Shown piece after piece: positions 30,731 to 39,299 of a stretch of DNA of 64,000 bases. Position numbers and translations under genes: made by a program. How positions within the stretch are numbered: the first letter of the stretch is position 1; each line of letters opens with the position of its first letter. The stretch covers positions 1 to 64,000 of the forward strand of contig NZ_RAQQ01000012.1 in the NCBI RefSeq assembly GCF_003610785.1. The letters are read 5' to 3'. Under the pieces are notes generated by a model. The model was given only the letters and a program-made list of their open reading frames with translations, ran no database searches and was not told the DNA's origin. This DNA is from Micromonospora globbae (GTDB lineage: Bacteria; Actinomycetota; Actinomycetes; Mycobacteriales; Micromonosporaceae).

Positions 30731-33100
30731 ACGCGGAGGGGTGCGGGTGGCGGCGTAGGCGGCCAGGTGCGCCAGCTGGGCCGGGTCCAGGGAGGGGCGC
30801 ACCCGCCGCCGGGCGGCCGCGACGTGCGCGACGGTCACCGTGGACGCGGCCAACGACTCGCGCATGGCCGCGAGTGCCGCCTCGCGGACCAACGCCGCGC
30901 AGTCCGCCGCCGAGAACCCGTCCAGGTCGGCGGCCAGCTCGTCAAGGTCCACGTCCGGCGCGAGCGGGACGGTGCGGGCGGCCGCGCGCAGGATCTCCGC
31001 CCGGGCGGGCCCGTCCGGCGGCGGCACGTAGACGAGCCGCTCCAGCCGGCCGGGGCGCAGCAGCGCCGGGTCCACGAGGTCGGGCCGGTTCGTGGCGCCG
31101 ACGACCACCACGTTCCGCAGCGCCTCCACCCCGTCCAGCTCGGTCAGCAGTGCGGCGACCACGCGGTCGGTCGTGCCGCCGTCGCTGGCCTGGCCGCGTA
31201 CGGGGGCCAGCGCGTCCACCTCGTCGAGGAAGATCAGGGTGGGAGCCGCCTCGCGCGCGCGGCGGAACAGCTCGCGTACCGCCCGCTCGCTCTCACCGAC
31301 CCACTTCGAGAGCAGTTCGGCGCCCTTCACCGAGAGCACGTTGGCGCGCCCCGAGCCGGCCAGCGCGGTCACGAGGTACGTCTTCCCGCACCCCGGCGGG
31401 CCGTAGAGCAGCACGCCGCGGGGCGGCTGCACGCCGAGCCGGGCGAACGTGTCCGGGTACGTGAGCGGCCAGAGCACGGACTCGGTGAGCGTCTGCTTCA
31501 CCTCGACCAGGTCACCCACGTCGTCGAGGGTCACCGTGGCCAGTTCCAGGGTGGACGCGGCCATCGTGGTCGGCCGGACCACCTCCAGCGCGGCCGTGAA
31601 GTCCGCCATGGCCACCGTCGGCGTCCGCGCCGACTTCTGCCGCAGCGCGGCCCGTACGCCGGCCTCGCGTACCAGCGCGGCCAGGTCGGCGGCCACGAAC
31701 CCGGGCGTCCGGCCGGCGATCTCGTCCAGCCGGACGTCGTCGGCGAGCGGCACCTGGCGGGTGAGCACGGTGAGCTGCTCCCGGCGCAGCGCGGGATCGG
31801 GCAGCGGGATGGTGATGCGCAGGGAGAGCAGGTCCGGGGCGCGCAGCGCCGGGTCGACGGCCTCCGGCCGGCCGGTCGTGCAGACCACGGCCGCCCCGGC
31901 CCGTACGGTCTCGGCGAGCACCTGGCGGAACACGGTGGCCACCGGACCCGGCTCGTCGGCCGGGGCGAGGGCCTCGACGTCGGTGACGAGCAGCACGGCC
32001 GGGCCGCCCGCGCCGACCGCGGCGGCCGCGGCGCGGAGCCGTTCCGCGGCGGCCTGGTTGGTCAGGGCGGCCACCTCCGGCGCCCACAGCGCGCAGACGC
32101 GGGCGCCCACCTGCGCGGCCACCGCGCGGACCAGGGCGGACTTGCCGGAGCCGGCCGGTCCGCTGACCAGCACGCCGAGCGAGACGCTCGTGCCCAGCCG
32201 GTCCAGCACCTCCCGGTGGTGGAACCCGAGGTCCAGCAGCTCGGTCAGCTCCTCCGCCTGGGTGCGCAGCCCGGGCAGCTCGTCGACGGCCGGGCCGTCC
32301 GTCGGCACCGCCGCCTCGACCTCGCCGCCCGGACCAGCGCTCCCGTCGGCCCGGGCGTCCCGCCTCCCGGTCGCACCGGCCCAGGGCCCTGCCGTGCCCG
32401 GCCCGTCCGCCCCGGCCCCGGCGGCGCCCGGCGTCCCCGCCCCGGTCGTGCCCCACCCGGCGGTGGCGGCCGTTGCCGTGGCGTTCGCGGCGGCCGGCGG
32501 GCGGGCCTCGGCGGAGCCGTGGGTGACCGCCCCGTGCTCCCATCCCACCCGGGTGTCCATGGTGACCAGCACGCCGCCGGCCGGCTGCGCGTCGACCACG
32601 GTGAGCAAGGTGCTCGTCCAGGCGTACCCGACCGTGTTGGCCAGGCTGCGCCGGGCCGCCGCCACGAGGCTGCGGATCGACGCGTCCGGCGCCACGTCCT
32701 GGGGCAGCAGCGACACGTCGTCGCCGGCGGTGACCACCTTCCCGAGCAGGGCCAGCCGCAGCATCTCGGGGCTCACGGCGGCCACGATCTCCACGGGCCC
32801 GGCGAGGGTGACCCGACCGGCGGGGGTCACCGGCAGCGGCGCCACCGTCACCTGCCCGCCGTCGCGGACGCCGAGGTTGCCCAGCACCAGGTCGTCGGCG
32901 TAGAGCAGGGCGGTGCTCGCGCCCGGTGCGGCCGCCGCCGCGATCCCGGCGGTCACCCGCCGGCCGGTGAGCCGGACCGGGTCGCCCGGGCGCAGGCCCA
33001 GTGCGGTCAGCACCTCCGGGTGCAGCCGGACGACGCCGCGACGGGCGTCCAGCGCCGCCGGGCGCAGGCTCGCGGTCAGGGTCAGGTCAGGTTGCGCCAC
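30728..33100 (-). CDS. Cdc48-like AAA ATPase with degenerate first ATPase domain
   Basis: A 790-residue type II AAA protein with an N-terminal Cdc48-like double-psi barrel (about 1-100), a low-complexity Ala/Gly/Thr linker (about 190-260) and two AAA domains. D1 has Walker A GPAGSGKS (314-321), but the Walker B region reads LLVTDVEALAP, without the usual Asp-Glu pair. D2 has GPPGCGKT (567-574), LIFLDEVDALAP (about 622-633) and the second-region RPGRLERLVY. So D2 is probably the active ATPase and D1 structural. Such proteins unfold protein complexes; the target is unknown. GTG 33100 is leaderless, with TAGGGT 6 nt upstream. It follows the conservon on the same strand but has its own promoter. 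Confidence 0.9.
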   Translation of the reverse strand: MAQPDLTLTASLRPAALDARRGVVRLHPEVLTALGLRPGDPVRLTGRRVTAGIAAAAAPGASTALLYADDLVLGNLGVRDGGQVTVAPLPVTPAGRVTLAGPVEIVAAVSPEMLRLALLGKVVTAGDDVSLLPQDVAPDASIRSLVAAARRSLANTVGYAWTSTLLTVVDAQPAGGVLVTMDTRVGWEHGAVTHGSAEARPPAAANATATAATAGWGTTGAGTPGAAGAGADGPGTAGPWAGATGRRDARADGSAGPGGEVEAAVPTDGPAVDELPGLRTQAEELTELLDLGFHHREVLDRLGTSVSLGVLVSGPAGSGKSALVRAVAAQVGARVCALWAPEVAALTNQAAAERLRAAAAAVGAGGPAVLLVTDVEALAPADEPGPVATVFRQVLAETVRAGAAVVCTTGRPEAVDPALRAPDLLSLRITIPLPDPALRREQLTVLTRQVPLADDVRLDEIAGRTPGFVAADLAALVREAGVRAALRQKSARTPTVAMADFTAALEVVRPTTMAASTLELATVTLDDVGDLVEVKQTLTESVLWPLTYPDTFARLGVQPPRGVLLYGPPGCGKTYLVTALAGSGRANVLSVKGAELLSKWVGESERAVRELFRRAREAAPTLIFLDEVDALAPVRGQASDGGTTDRVVAALLTELDGVEALRNVVVVGATNRPDLVDPALLRPGRLERLVYVPPPDGPARAEILRAAARTVPLAPDVDLDELAADLDGFSAADCAALVREAALAAMRESLAASTVTVAHVAAARRRVRPSLDPAQLAHLAAYAATRTPPR

Positions 33101-33106
33101 CGCCCG

Positions 33107-33112
33107 ACCCTA
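33107..33112 (-). promoter_or_regulatory. -10 element, leaderless AAA ATPase gene
   Basis: TAGGGT on the minus strand, 6 nt before the GTG at 33100. Confidence 0.5.
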
Positions 33113-33143
33113 GCCGCCGGCGGCACGCTCCCGCCGGGTCCCG

Positions 33144-33614
33144 CTACCGTTCGCGGTCCGTGAGCAGCGTCGGGTCGCGGCGGATCAGCTCCGCCAGGCG
33201 GGCCGCGGGGCCCCGGACCGGCGCGTCGCCTCCGGCCGGCCACGCGGACGCCGGCGGCTGCGACGCCGGCCAGGGCGGCGGTGGGCCGGGTTCCTCGGCC
33301 ACCGTCACCTCACCGCCGGTCCAGGCGACCCGCATCGGGTACGCCTGACCGTCCCATTCCACCCGTACCGTGACCGCCAGGCCGGGATGCCCCGCCACGA
33401 CCCGCCGCACCGCGTCGGCGATCTCCTGGAGCGGGTCGCCTCCCGGGCGTACGCCCGCGGTGGCCTCCTCCCGGCGGTGCGCGCCCGGCTCCCGGCCGGC
33501 GGGCTCCGCCGGCCGCACCGGCGTGACCGGCTCGGGCGGCTCCGCCCGGCGGCGCAGCGCCTCCTCGCGCCGGGCCATCCGGGCCAGTGTCTCGTCCAAC
33601 CCACCTCTCACCAC
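33144..33614 (-). CDS. Unrecognised protein at end of conservon operon
   Basis: A 156-residue protein of no recognised family. The N-terminus is a charged helix (LDETLARMARREEALRRRAE). A central, fold-like region (LQEIADAVRRVVAGHPGLAVTVRVEWDGQAYPMRVAWTGGEVTV) looks like a small alpha/beta domain, and the C-terminus has Pro-rich then ARLAELIRRDPTLLTD. GTG 33614 is chosen for an AAGGGG site 5 nt upstream; earlier in-frame starts at 33620 and 33680 lack one. It lies 40 bp after the G-protein gene on the same strand, so it is probably the last gene of the conservon transcript. Function unknown. Confidence 0.65.
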   Translation of the reverse strand: MVRGGLDETLARMARREEALRRRAEPPEPVTPVRPAEPAGREPGAHRREEATAGVRPGGDPLQEIADAVRRVVAGHPGLAVTVRVEWDGQAYPMRVAWTGGEVTVAEEPGPPPPWPASQPPASAWPAGGDAPVRGPAARLAELIRRDPTLLTDRER

Positions 33615-33654
33615 GACCACCCCTTCGAGGAAACGGGTTCCACCGCCCGGGAGT

Positions 33655-34437
33655 TCAGGCCCCCCTGTCCCGGGTGGCACGTTGCAGTGCGCGGTCCAGG
33701 ACGACCAGCAGGGTGTCCCGCACCGACAACCGGTCCCGCGCGTCGAACCGCACCAGCGGCACGTGCTCGCCGATCGCCAACGCCCAGCGGATCGCGTCGA
33801 GGTCCAGTGCCAGCCGCCCGTCGAAGGCGTTGACGCCGACCACGAAGGGCAGCCCGGCCTGCTCGAAGTAGTCGACGACCGGGTAGCAGTCGTCCAGCCG
33901 CGAGCTGTCCACCACGACGAGCGCGCCGAGCGCGCCGCGGGCCAGGTCGTCCCACATGAAGCCGAACCGGGCCTGGCCCGGCGTGCCGAAGAGGTAGAGC
34001 TTGAGGCTGCGGTCGATGGTGACGCAGCCGAAGTCCATGGCCACGGTGGTCGTGGTCTTGGCCGACCGCGCGCCCGGGTCGTCGATGCCGATCCCGGCGC
34101 TCGTCATCTCCGCCTCGGTGGTGAGGGGAGCGATCTCGGAGATGGCGCCGACCGTGGTCGTCTTGCCCACGCCGAAGCCGCCGGCGATGAGGATCTTGAC
34201 GGGTACGGGTGGCGCCGCGCGTCGGCCGGGGTGCGCCTCCGGCCTCGGCCCCGCCACGGGCGCCGGCGGGGCGGGCGGGTGTGCCGGCGGGTACGCCGGC
34301 TCGGCCGGATGCGGCGGTTGCGCCCGCCCGACCGCGGGGGCGGGTCCGGAGGGTGTGCCGTAGCGGGCGGCGGCGCTGTTCGCGGCGAGCCCGCCGAGCG
34401 GGGCCGCCGGCCAGTCAGGAGATCGCACGGAGTCCAT
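33655..34437 (-). CDS. Conservon G-protein (CvnD-type ATP/GTP-binding)
   Basis: A 260-residue small GTPase-like protein of the CvnD type, related to bacterial MglA/Arf-like proteins. Walker A is GGFGVGKTT at about 88-96; SAKTTTTVAMDFG gives the switch region, LFGTPGQARF the DxxG-equivalent and VGVNAFDG the base-recognition motif in place of NKxD. Conservon proteins work together at the membrane in signalling. Unusually, about 80 Pro/Ala-rich residues precede the G domain. The ATG at 34437 lies inside the end of the DUF742 gene (23-nt overlap); a TTG at 34440 is possible. Confidence 0.88.
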   Translation of the reverse strand: MDSVRSPDWPAAPLGGLAANSAAARYGTPSGPAPAVGRAQPPHPAEPAYPPAHPPAPPAPVAGPRPEAHPGRRAAPPVPVKILIAGGFGVGKTTTVGAISEIAPLTTEAEMTSAGIGIDDPGARSAKTTTTVAMDFGCVTIDRSLKLYLFGTPGQARFGFMWDDLARGALGALVVVDSSRLDDCYPVVDYFEQAGLPFVVGVNAFDGRLALDLDAIRWALAIGEHVPLVRFDARDRLSVRDTLLVVLDRALQRATRDRGA

Positions 34438-34855
34438 CAATCACTCGCAGGATGAGTTCGGGGTCGGAGGCGCCGTCCCCGGGACCGAGGTGCACCTCGA
34501 GGTGACCGGCCGCGCGCAGGTCGCCGACCAGCACGCGGGTCACGCCGAAGTGCAGCCGCGTCCGGGCCGAGATCTCGGCCACGGAGATCGGCTCCGCGCA
34601 GAGCGCGATGATCGCCTGGAGTTCCGGTGGCAGCAGGGCGACCTCGTCGTCGGACGCCCCCGGCTCGGCGGTCACCTGGGTCTCCAGGCCGATGGCCGGG
34701 TCGGCGGAGGCCACCCGTCCGGCGGTGAGCACGAACGGGCGTGGGCCCTCGGGACCGGGATCCGGCGCGGACGCCGCCGCGCCCGCGACGGGCGCACGCA
34801 GGCGGATCCGCACCCGCTGCTCCGGGTCGCCCTCGCCGCCGGCGTCGGGTGTCAT
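34415..34855 (-). CDS. DUF742 protein (CvnC-type)
   Basis: A 146-residue conservon protein. The DUF742 domain is at about 40-146: RPFVLTAGRVASADPAIGLETQV, LPPELQAIIALCAEPISVAEISARTRLHFGVTRVLVGDL. The second stretch looks like a winged HTH, although direct DNA binding has not been shown for the family. Its ATG overlaps the Roadblock gene's stop (ATGA). In conservons this protein links the Roadblock and G-protein partners. Confidence 0.9.
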   Translation of the reverse strand: MTPDAGGEGDPEQRVRIRLRAPVAGAAASAPDPGPEGPRPFVLTAGRVASADPAIGLETQVTAEPGASDDEVALLPPELQAIIALCAEPISVAEISARTRLHFGVTRVLVGDLRAAGHLEVHLGPGDGASDPELILRVIDGLRAIS

Positions 34856-35328
34856 TGCTGGGCGGCGTTCTTCAACTCGGCGATGAGGCGGGGGGTGAGC
34901 GCGCCACCGGCCCGGCCGGCGAACAGCGTCATCTCGTACGCGACGGTGCCCAGGTTGGCCGACCGGTCGGCGACCACCCCGAGCACCGAGCCGCTGCTGA
35001 TCGCACTGATCAGCAGGTAGCCGTCGGCCATGTCGACGATGACCCGGTTCAGCCCGCCGAGGGCGTACCAGCTCGCCGCGCCGCCGGCCAGGCTCGTCAT
35101 GCCGGAGACCACGGCGGCGAGGCGCTCGGCGTTGGACCGGTCCCGGATGGCCGACATGGCCATCAGCAGCCCGTCCGACGAGACGGCGATCGCCTCAAGC
35201 ACACCCGCCGTGCCGGAGGTGAACGAGTCGAGCAGCCAGTTGAACGTACGGGCCTCGGGGCTGAGGTCGCCGGCCGGCGCGGGTCCGCCGGGGTGCTCGA
35301 CGTTGTCGTGCAGGAAGGAACTGGTCAC
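34852..35328 (-). CDS. Roadblock/LC7 domain protein (CvnB-type)
   Basis: A 158-residue Roadblock/LC7 protein. The domain covers about 28-125: FNWLLDSFTSGTAGVLEAIAVSSDGLLMAMS, AERLAAVVSGMTSLAGGAASWY, VIVDMADGYLLISAISSGSVLGVVADRSANLG. Roadblock proteins act as GTPase partners, which fits the CvnD G-protein gene two positions downstream. The GTG at 35328 overlaps the kinase stop (GTGA), and its TGA overlaps the DUF742 start, so the four genes are translationally linked. Confidence 0.92.
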   Translation of the reverse strand: MTSSFLHDNVEHPGGPAPAGDLSPEARTFNWLLDSFTSGTAGVLEAIAVSSDGLLMAMSAIRDRSNAERLAAVVSGMTSLAGGAASWYALGGLNRVIVDMADGYLLISAISSGSVLGVVADRSANLGTVAYEMTLFAGRAGGALTPRLIAELKNAAQQ

Positions 35329-37784
35329 CGTGATGATCCCTCTTCGTCGCGACGGGCTGGACTGACTTCACGCAGGGCGCGGGCGACGCCCGCCTCGAAC
35401 TCCGCCACGAGGTCACGAACCTCGGCCGGGTCCCCCGGGTGCGAGCTGATCGGTTGCCGGGCGGGCGCGGGCCCGAGGCTGGCCCCCGGCACACGCCGGT
35501 TCAGCCGGGGCGGCGCGCCGGGCTCGACCGGTGGCGTGGGCGGACGCCGGCTCAGTTCGGCCCGGCGTACGCCCGACTCCACCGCCTCCACCAGGGCGCG
35601 GGCGGCCGCCGGGTCGTCGGCGGGGCCGGGCACCGGGGCGCCCGGCGGGCCGGTCGGCGGCAGGTTGGCCCCCGGCACCCGCTGCCGGACCACCGGCGGG
35701 TCCGCCCGCCGGCGCACCGGCCGCCGGGGCAGCCCGCCCGGCGTGGTCCCGGCGGGCGGTACCGCCACGGGCCCGGCCGCCGGTCCCGCCGACGTCGTGG
35801 TCACGGGCGGCGCTCCCGCCGGTGTCGCGGTCGCGGGCGGCGGCGGCGCCACTCCGGGCGGCGTGCGGCCGGCGGGGGAGCGCCGGTCGCGGGCCGGGAC
35901 CGCCGCCCGGGCCACCGCCGCGCCGGCCCGTTCGGTACGCCTCAGCACGAGCGCCTCGTGCGGGACGTCGAGCCGGGCCGTCACCCCGCCCCCGTCGGTG
36001 GGCGCGAGGCGCACCGTCCAGCCGTGCCGACGGGCCAGCCGCCCCACCACGAACAGGCCGAGCACCTCGGTGGGGGCCAGGTCCAGCCGTTCCCGCCGGG
36101 TCAGCCGGGCGTTCTCCTCGGCCAGCCGTTCCCGGGTCATCCCGATGCCGTGGTCGGTCACGGTGAGCCGGGCGCCGCCGTCGGTGCGTTCGGCGCTCAC
36201 CACCACCCGCGTGTGCGGCGGGGAGAAGGTGGTGGCGTTCTCCATGAGTTCGGCGAGCGCCAGCACGAGGTCGCCCACCGTGGCGGGCGACGCCGCGATC
36301 TCGGCCGGCACCCGCACGTCCACCCGGGTGTAGTCCTCGATCTCACCGAGCGCGAGCCGGACCACGTCGGCGAGTGGCACCGGTGCCACGTACGCGTCCG
36401 TTCCCGGCGAGCCGGAGAGCACCACGAGGCTTCCCGCGTTGCGGCGCAGCCGGCTGGAGACGTGGTCGAGCCGGTACAGGTCGGCCAGCCGCTCGGGGTC
36501 GGTCTCCCGCTGTTCCAGCCGGTCGATGAGCGCGATCTGCCGCCCGACGAGGTTCTGCGTACGCCGGCCGACGTGCCCGAACATCTGCGCCACGTTGCGC
36601 CGGCCGGCCACCTGCCGTTCGACCAGCCGGGCGGCGGTGGCCTGCACCCGCTCGAACGCGCGGGCCAGGTCGCCGATCTCGTCCCGGGCCCGGACGTCCA
36701 CCGGGTCGAGGCGTACCGGCGCGGCGCTCTCCGCCTCGTCGTCGGCGACCCGCACCAGCTCGGCCTCGGCGACCCGCGCCACCCGGTCGGCCGAGCGGGT
36801 GAGCCGGGTCAGCGGGCGGGCCACGGCCCGGGCCACGGCCGCGCCGAGCAGCAGCGCCGCCCCGAGCACCAGTACGGCCACCCCGGCGACCAGGTACGCG
36901 CCGGTCAGCGCCCGCCGCTGCTCCCGGGTCACCTCGGCGAGCACGTCGGCCACGACCTTCTTCTCGATGAACTGGCCGAGGGTGACCATCGACCGGGCCG
37001 ACGGGAAGAGCGCGTCCAGTGGCACGTTGCGGACCGAGCCGGCCGGGTCGACGACGCTGGTGGTGAGGAAGTCGGCGCTGGTGCGGGCGGCGACCGCCGC
37101 GTCGTTCAGCTCGGTGAGCTTGCGCTGCTCCGGCGTGATGAGGCTGCGGAACCGGAGGCTCTCGGCGCGCAGCGCGGCCATGCAGGCGACGAACCTGTTG
37201 TTGACGGCCGGGTCGTCCGTCGCCTTGACGAGCACGATCAGCGTGGCGCAGGTGCCCAGTCCCTCGTCCGCGCGCAGCAGGGAGTCCAGCGCGAGCACCT
37301 GCTGGCCCGCGGCGGTGTCGGTGTCCACGTCGAACGCGAGCCGCAGCGAGTCGATGAGCGCCAGGTCGACCGGGCCGTACGCGTCCAGCACCTGGCCGGG
37401 GCTGGCGGTGCCGGCGAGCACGGCAGCACGCAGGTCGGTGAGCGCGCGTACGCCGTCGAGCGCGTCGGAGACCAGGGGCGGCAGCCCGGTATCGGTGCGC
37501 AGGTCGGCCACCCGGTCGTCCACGGTGGCCGTCCTGCGGACCAGCTCGGCGCGTTCCACCCGACCGAGGAGCAGGCCGATCGACAGGATGCGTTCCTGTT
37601 GCAGGTCCTGCACCAGGGTGCCGATCCGGCTGGCGAGCCGGACCTGGTCGGCGGTCTCGGCGGCCCGCTGTGCGACCGCCACCCGGTCGAGGACCACGGG
37701 CACCGTGAGGCCGACCATGCTGATGAGCGGGACGACCACGAGCAGGGCGAGCTTGCCGCGGATCCGCAGCCTACCGAGCAGCAT
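35325..37784 (-). CDS. Conservon sensor histidine kinase (CvnA-type, NIT domain)
   Basis: An 819-residue membrane kinase. Transmembrane helices at about 11-31 and 294-320 flank an extracytoplasmic domain of the nitrate/nitrite-sensing (NIT) type (ASRIGTLVQDLQQERILSIGLLLGR). A HAMP linker follows (about 321-385), then the CvnA-type region with LDHVSSRLRRNAGSLVVLSG (His441 is the likely equivalent of the phospho-acceptor) and a HATPase domain with ELMENATTFSPP and DHGIGM (544-549). From about 640 there is a long Pro/Ala-rich tail with two VPGA-type repeats. The ATG at 37784 is chosen because the first helix starts there. It begins 14 nt inside the preceding gene. Ligand unknown. Confidence 0.9.
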   Translation of the reverse strand: MLLGRLRIRGKLALLVVVPLISMVGLTVPVVLDRVAVAQRAAETADQVRLASRIGTLVQDLQQERILSIGLLLGRVERAELVRRTATVDDRVADLRTDTGLPPLVSDALDGVRALTDLRAAVLAGTASPGQVLDAYGPVDLALIDSLRLAFDVDTDTAAGQQVLALDSLLRADEGLGTCATLIVLVKATDDPAVNNRFVACMAALRAESLRFRSLITPEQRKLTELNDAAVAARTSADFLTTSVVDPAGSVRNVPLDALFPSARSMVTLGQFIEKKVVADVLAEVTREQRRALTGAYLVAGVAVLVLGAALLLGAAVARAVARPLTRLTRSADRVARVAEAELVRVADDEAESAAPVRLDPVDVRARDEIGDLARAFERVQATAARLVERQVAGRRNVAQMFGHVGRRTQNLVGRQIALIDRLEQRETDPERLADLYRLDHVSSRLRRNAGSLVVLSGSPGTDAYVAPVPLADVVRLALGEIEDYTRVDVRVPAEIAASPATVGDLVLALAELMENATTFSPPHTRVVVSAERTDGGARLTVTDHGIGMTRERLAEENARLTRRERLDLAPTEVLGLFVVGRLARRHGWTVRLAPTDGGGVTARLDVPHEALVLRRTERAGAAVARAAVPARDRRSPAGRTPPGVAPPPPATATPAGAPPVTTTSAGPAAGPVAVPPAGTTPGGLPRRPVRRRADPPVVRQRVPGANLPPTGPPGAPVPGPADDPAAARALVEAVESGVRRAELSRRPPTPPVEPGAPPRLNRRVPGASLGPAPARQPISSHPGDPAEVRDLVAEFEAGVARALREVSPARRDEEGSSR

Positions 37785-39003
37785 CGGCGGGCCCCCAGCG
37801 CGCGGCCTCCGGGTCGCCGCCCCGGCCGGCGGGCTGCAACGGGCGCGGCTCCGACGCGACCGGCCACGCCCCGTTCTCCGGCGCCGCCGGCTCCGGCCGG
37901 ACCGCGCGGGCCCGCCGCCGTCCGGCGGCGACGAGGACACCGCCGAGCGTGAGCAGCAGCAGTACGCCGAGCGCGCCGCCGGCCGCCGTGAGCCGGCGGT
38001 CCCGCTCCAGCCGGTCGACCCGGGCGGCCAGCAGCGCGTCGAGTTCGGCCAGGATGACGGGCTGGAGCTGCTCGGCGGCGGCGTGGGCGTTCAGGCGGGC
38101 GCCGGCGAGCGGCCCGGGGTCGGCCACGCCCGTCCGGCTGGGCGCGGAGGCGGCGGCGAGCGCCTCGACGGCCCGCTGGTAGGTGTCCAGCGGGGTCAGC
38201 ACGGTGCCGCCGAGGTCGGTGCTCTCCGAGTTGTCGACGGCGGCGCGCAGGTCGTCGACGAGGGCGCCGGCCGGGGTGAGCGCGGCGACCCGGAGGGCCG
38301 CGAGGTCGGCGACGGTGCGGGGCCGCTCGGCGGAGGGGCGTCCGGCGGCGAGCGTGGCCAGGTCGGTGAGCCGCCCGGCGGCGACCATCGCCTCGGGCAG
38401 TTGCCGCCCGGCCGCGTCCTGGAGGTAGAACGAGTCCGACTCCGGGTCGCGGACCAGCCCCGAACTCTCCCGGACCTTGCGGTGCAGGTCCAGCAGAAGG
38501 TCGGTGACCTCGGCGTACGCGGTGAAGGTGGCCTCGGGGTCGGTGGGGGCGCGTCCGCCCAGCGCCTCCAGCTTCGCCCGCACCCCGGCCCAGCGCTCCT
38601 GGCTGCGCAGGTCGCGGCCGATCCGCGCGTCGACGGCGGCGGCCTCCGCCACGGCGTCCGTGAGCGCCGCGCCGGAGGCCGGGCGGCCGGCGACGGCGGC
38701 GGACTGGGCCTGGACGAGCGCGTCGGTGACCGGGGCGAGGGCGCGGAGGTACTCCACCCCGAGCCGTTCCCGCTCGGCGAGGCTCCGGTCGTCGTCGGTG
38801 AGCCGCCACGCCTGCTGGAACAGCACGCCCAGCGGCGCCAGCAGCGCCACGACGAGCAGCAGGGGCAGCACGCGGCCGGCGGGCCGTGGACGGACCCGGG
38901 ACGCGGGGACGGTCTTGGTGCGTCTCCTCCGGCGGAGGTGAGGACGGGGGTGGTGTCGGGGTTCCGGGGTGACCGTCGTTGGTCCCGTACACCGGACCGG
39001 CAA
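37771..39003 (-). CDS. Membrane sensor-like protein upstream of conservon
   Basis: A protein of up to 410 residues with two transmembrane helices (about 45-63, GRVLPLLLVVALLAPLGVLF, and about 343-363) enclosing a helical extracytoplasmic domain of about 270 residues, and a short Pro-rich cytoplasmic tail. It looks like the sensory half of a histidine kinase or chemoreceptor without any output domain. It overlaps the kinase gene by 14 nt, so it may bind or tune that kinase. The start is uncertain: the frame opens with a TTG at 39003 without a clear ribosome site, and the next good candidate is a GTG at 38871 just before the first helix. No family was recognised. Confidence 0.7.
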   Translation of the reverse strand: MPVRCTGPTTVTPEPRHHPRPHLRRRRRTKTVPASRVRPRPAGRVLPLLLVVALLAPLGVLFQQAWRLTDDDRSLAERERLGVEYLRALAPVTDALVQAQSAAVAGRPASGAALTDAVAEAAAVDARIGRDLRSQERWAGVRAKLEALGGRAPTDPEATFTAYAEVTDLLLDLHRKVRESSGLVRDPESDSFYLQDAAGRQLPEAMVAAGRLTDLATLAAGRPSAERPRTVADLAALRVAALTPAGALVDDLRAAVDNSESTDLGGTVLTPLDTYQRAVEALAAASAPSRTGVADPGPLAGARLNAHAAAEQLQPVILAELDALLAARVDRLERDRRLTAAGGALGVLLLLTLGGVLVAAGRRRARAVRPEPAAPENGAWPVASEPRPLQPAGRGGDPEAARWGPADAAR

Positions 39004-39299
39004 CGTAACCGAAGCGCGGGTCGGTGATCCCGCCGTCGCTCGGTCAGCTTTGCGTCACTTCGGGTGGTGTCACCGTTCGTCCGCCCGGCCGGCACGGTGC
39101 GTGGGCGGCTGGCGCGTGACATGCAGCGATGAAGGCCGATTTCCAGCGGTAGATCGGAATTCACGGAATCCGAACTCGGCTCGCCGAGACGTCCCCGGCA
39201 GTGGGCGGCCGCACCTCTCGTGGCGACGATCGGACCGGCCGGACGGACGTACGGCGGATCTCAGCCAACGCTCAGGAGTCGGCCCGTACCGTGTGCCGC
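39004..39299. other. Divergent intergenic region
   Basis: 296 bp between the sensor-like gene (minus) and the hydrolase-ABC fusion gene (plus). It has no gene. It contains an imperfect inverted repeat TCGGAATTCACGGAATCCGA at about 39153-39175 and the -10 of the plus-strand gene at 39287-39292. Confidence 0.4.
39287..39292 (+). promoter_or_regulatory. -10 element, leaderless hydrolase-ABC gene
   Basis: TACCGT, 7 nt before the ATG at 39300. Confidence 0.5.

Noticed and set aside
37771..37940. Longer start of the conservon kinase at 37940
   Set aside because: The extra 52 residues are Arg/Pro shadow sequence of the upstream gene; the transmembrane helix begins after the ATG at 37784.
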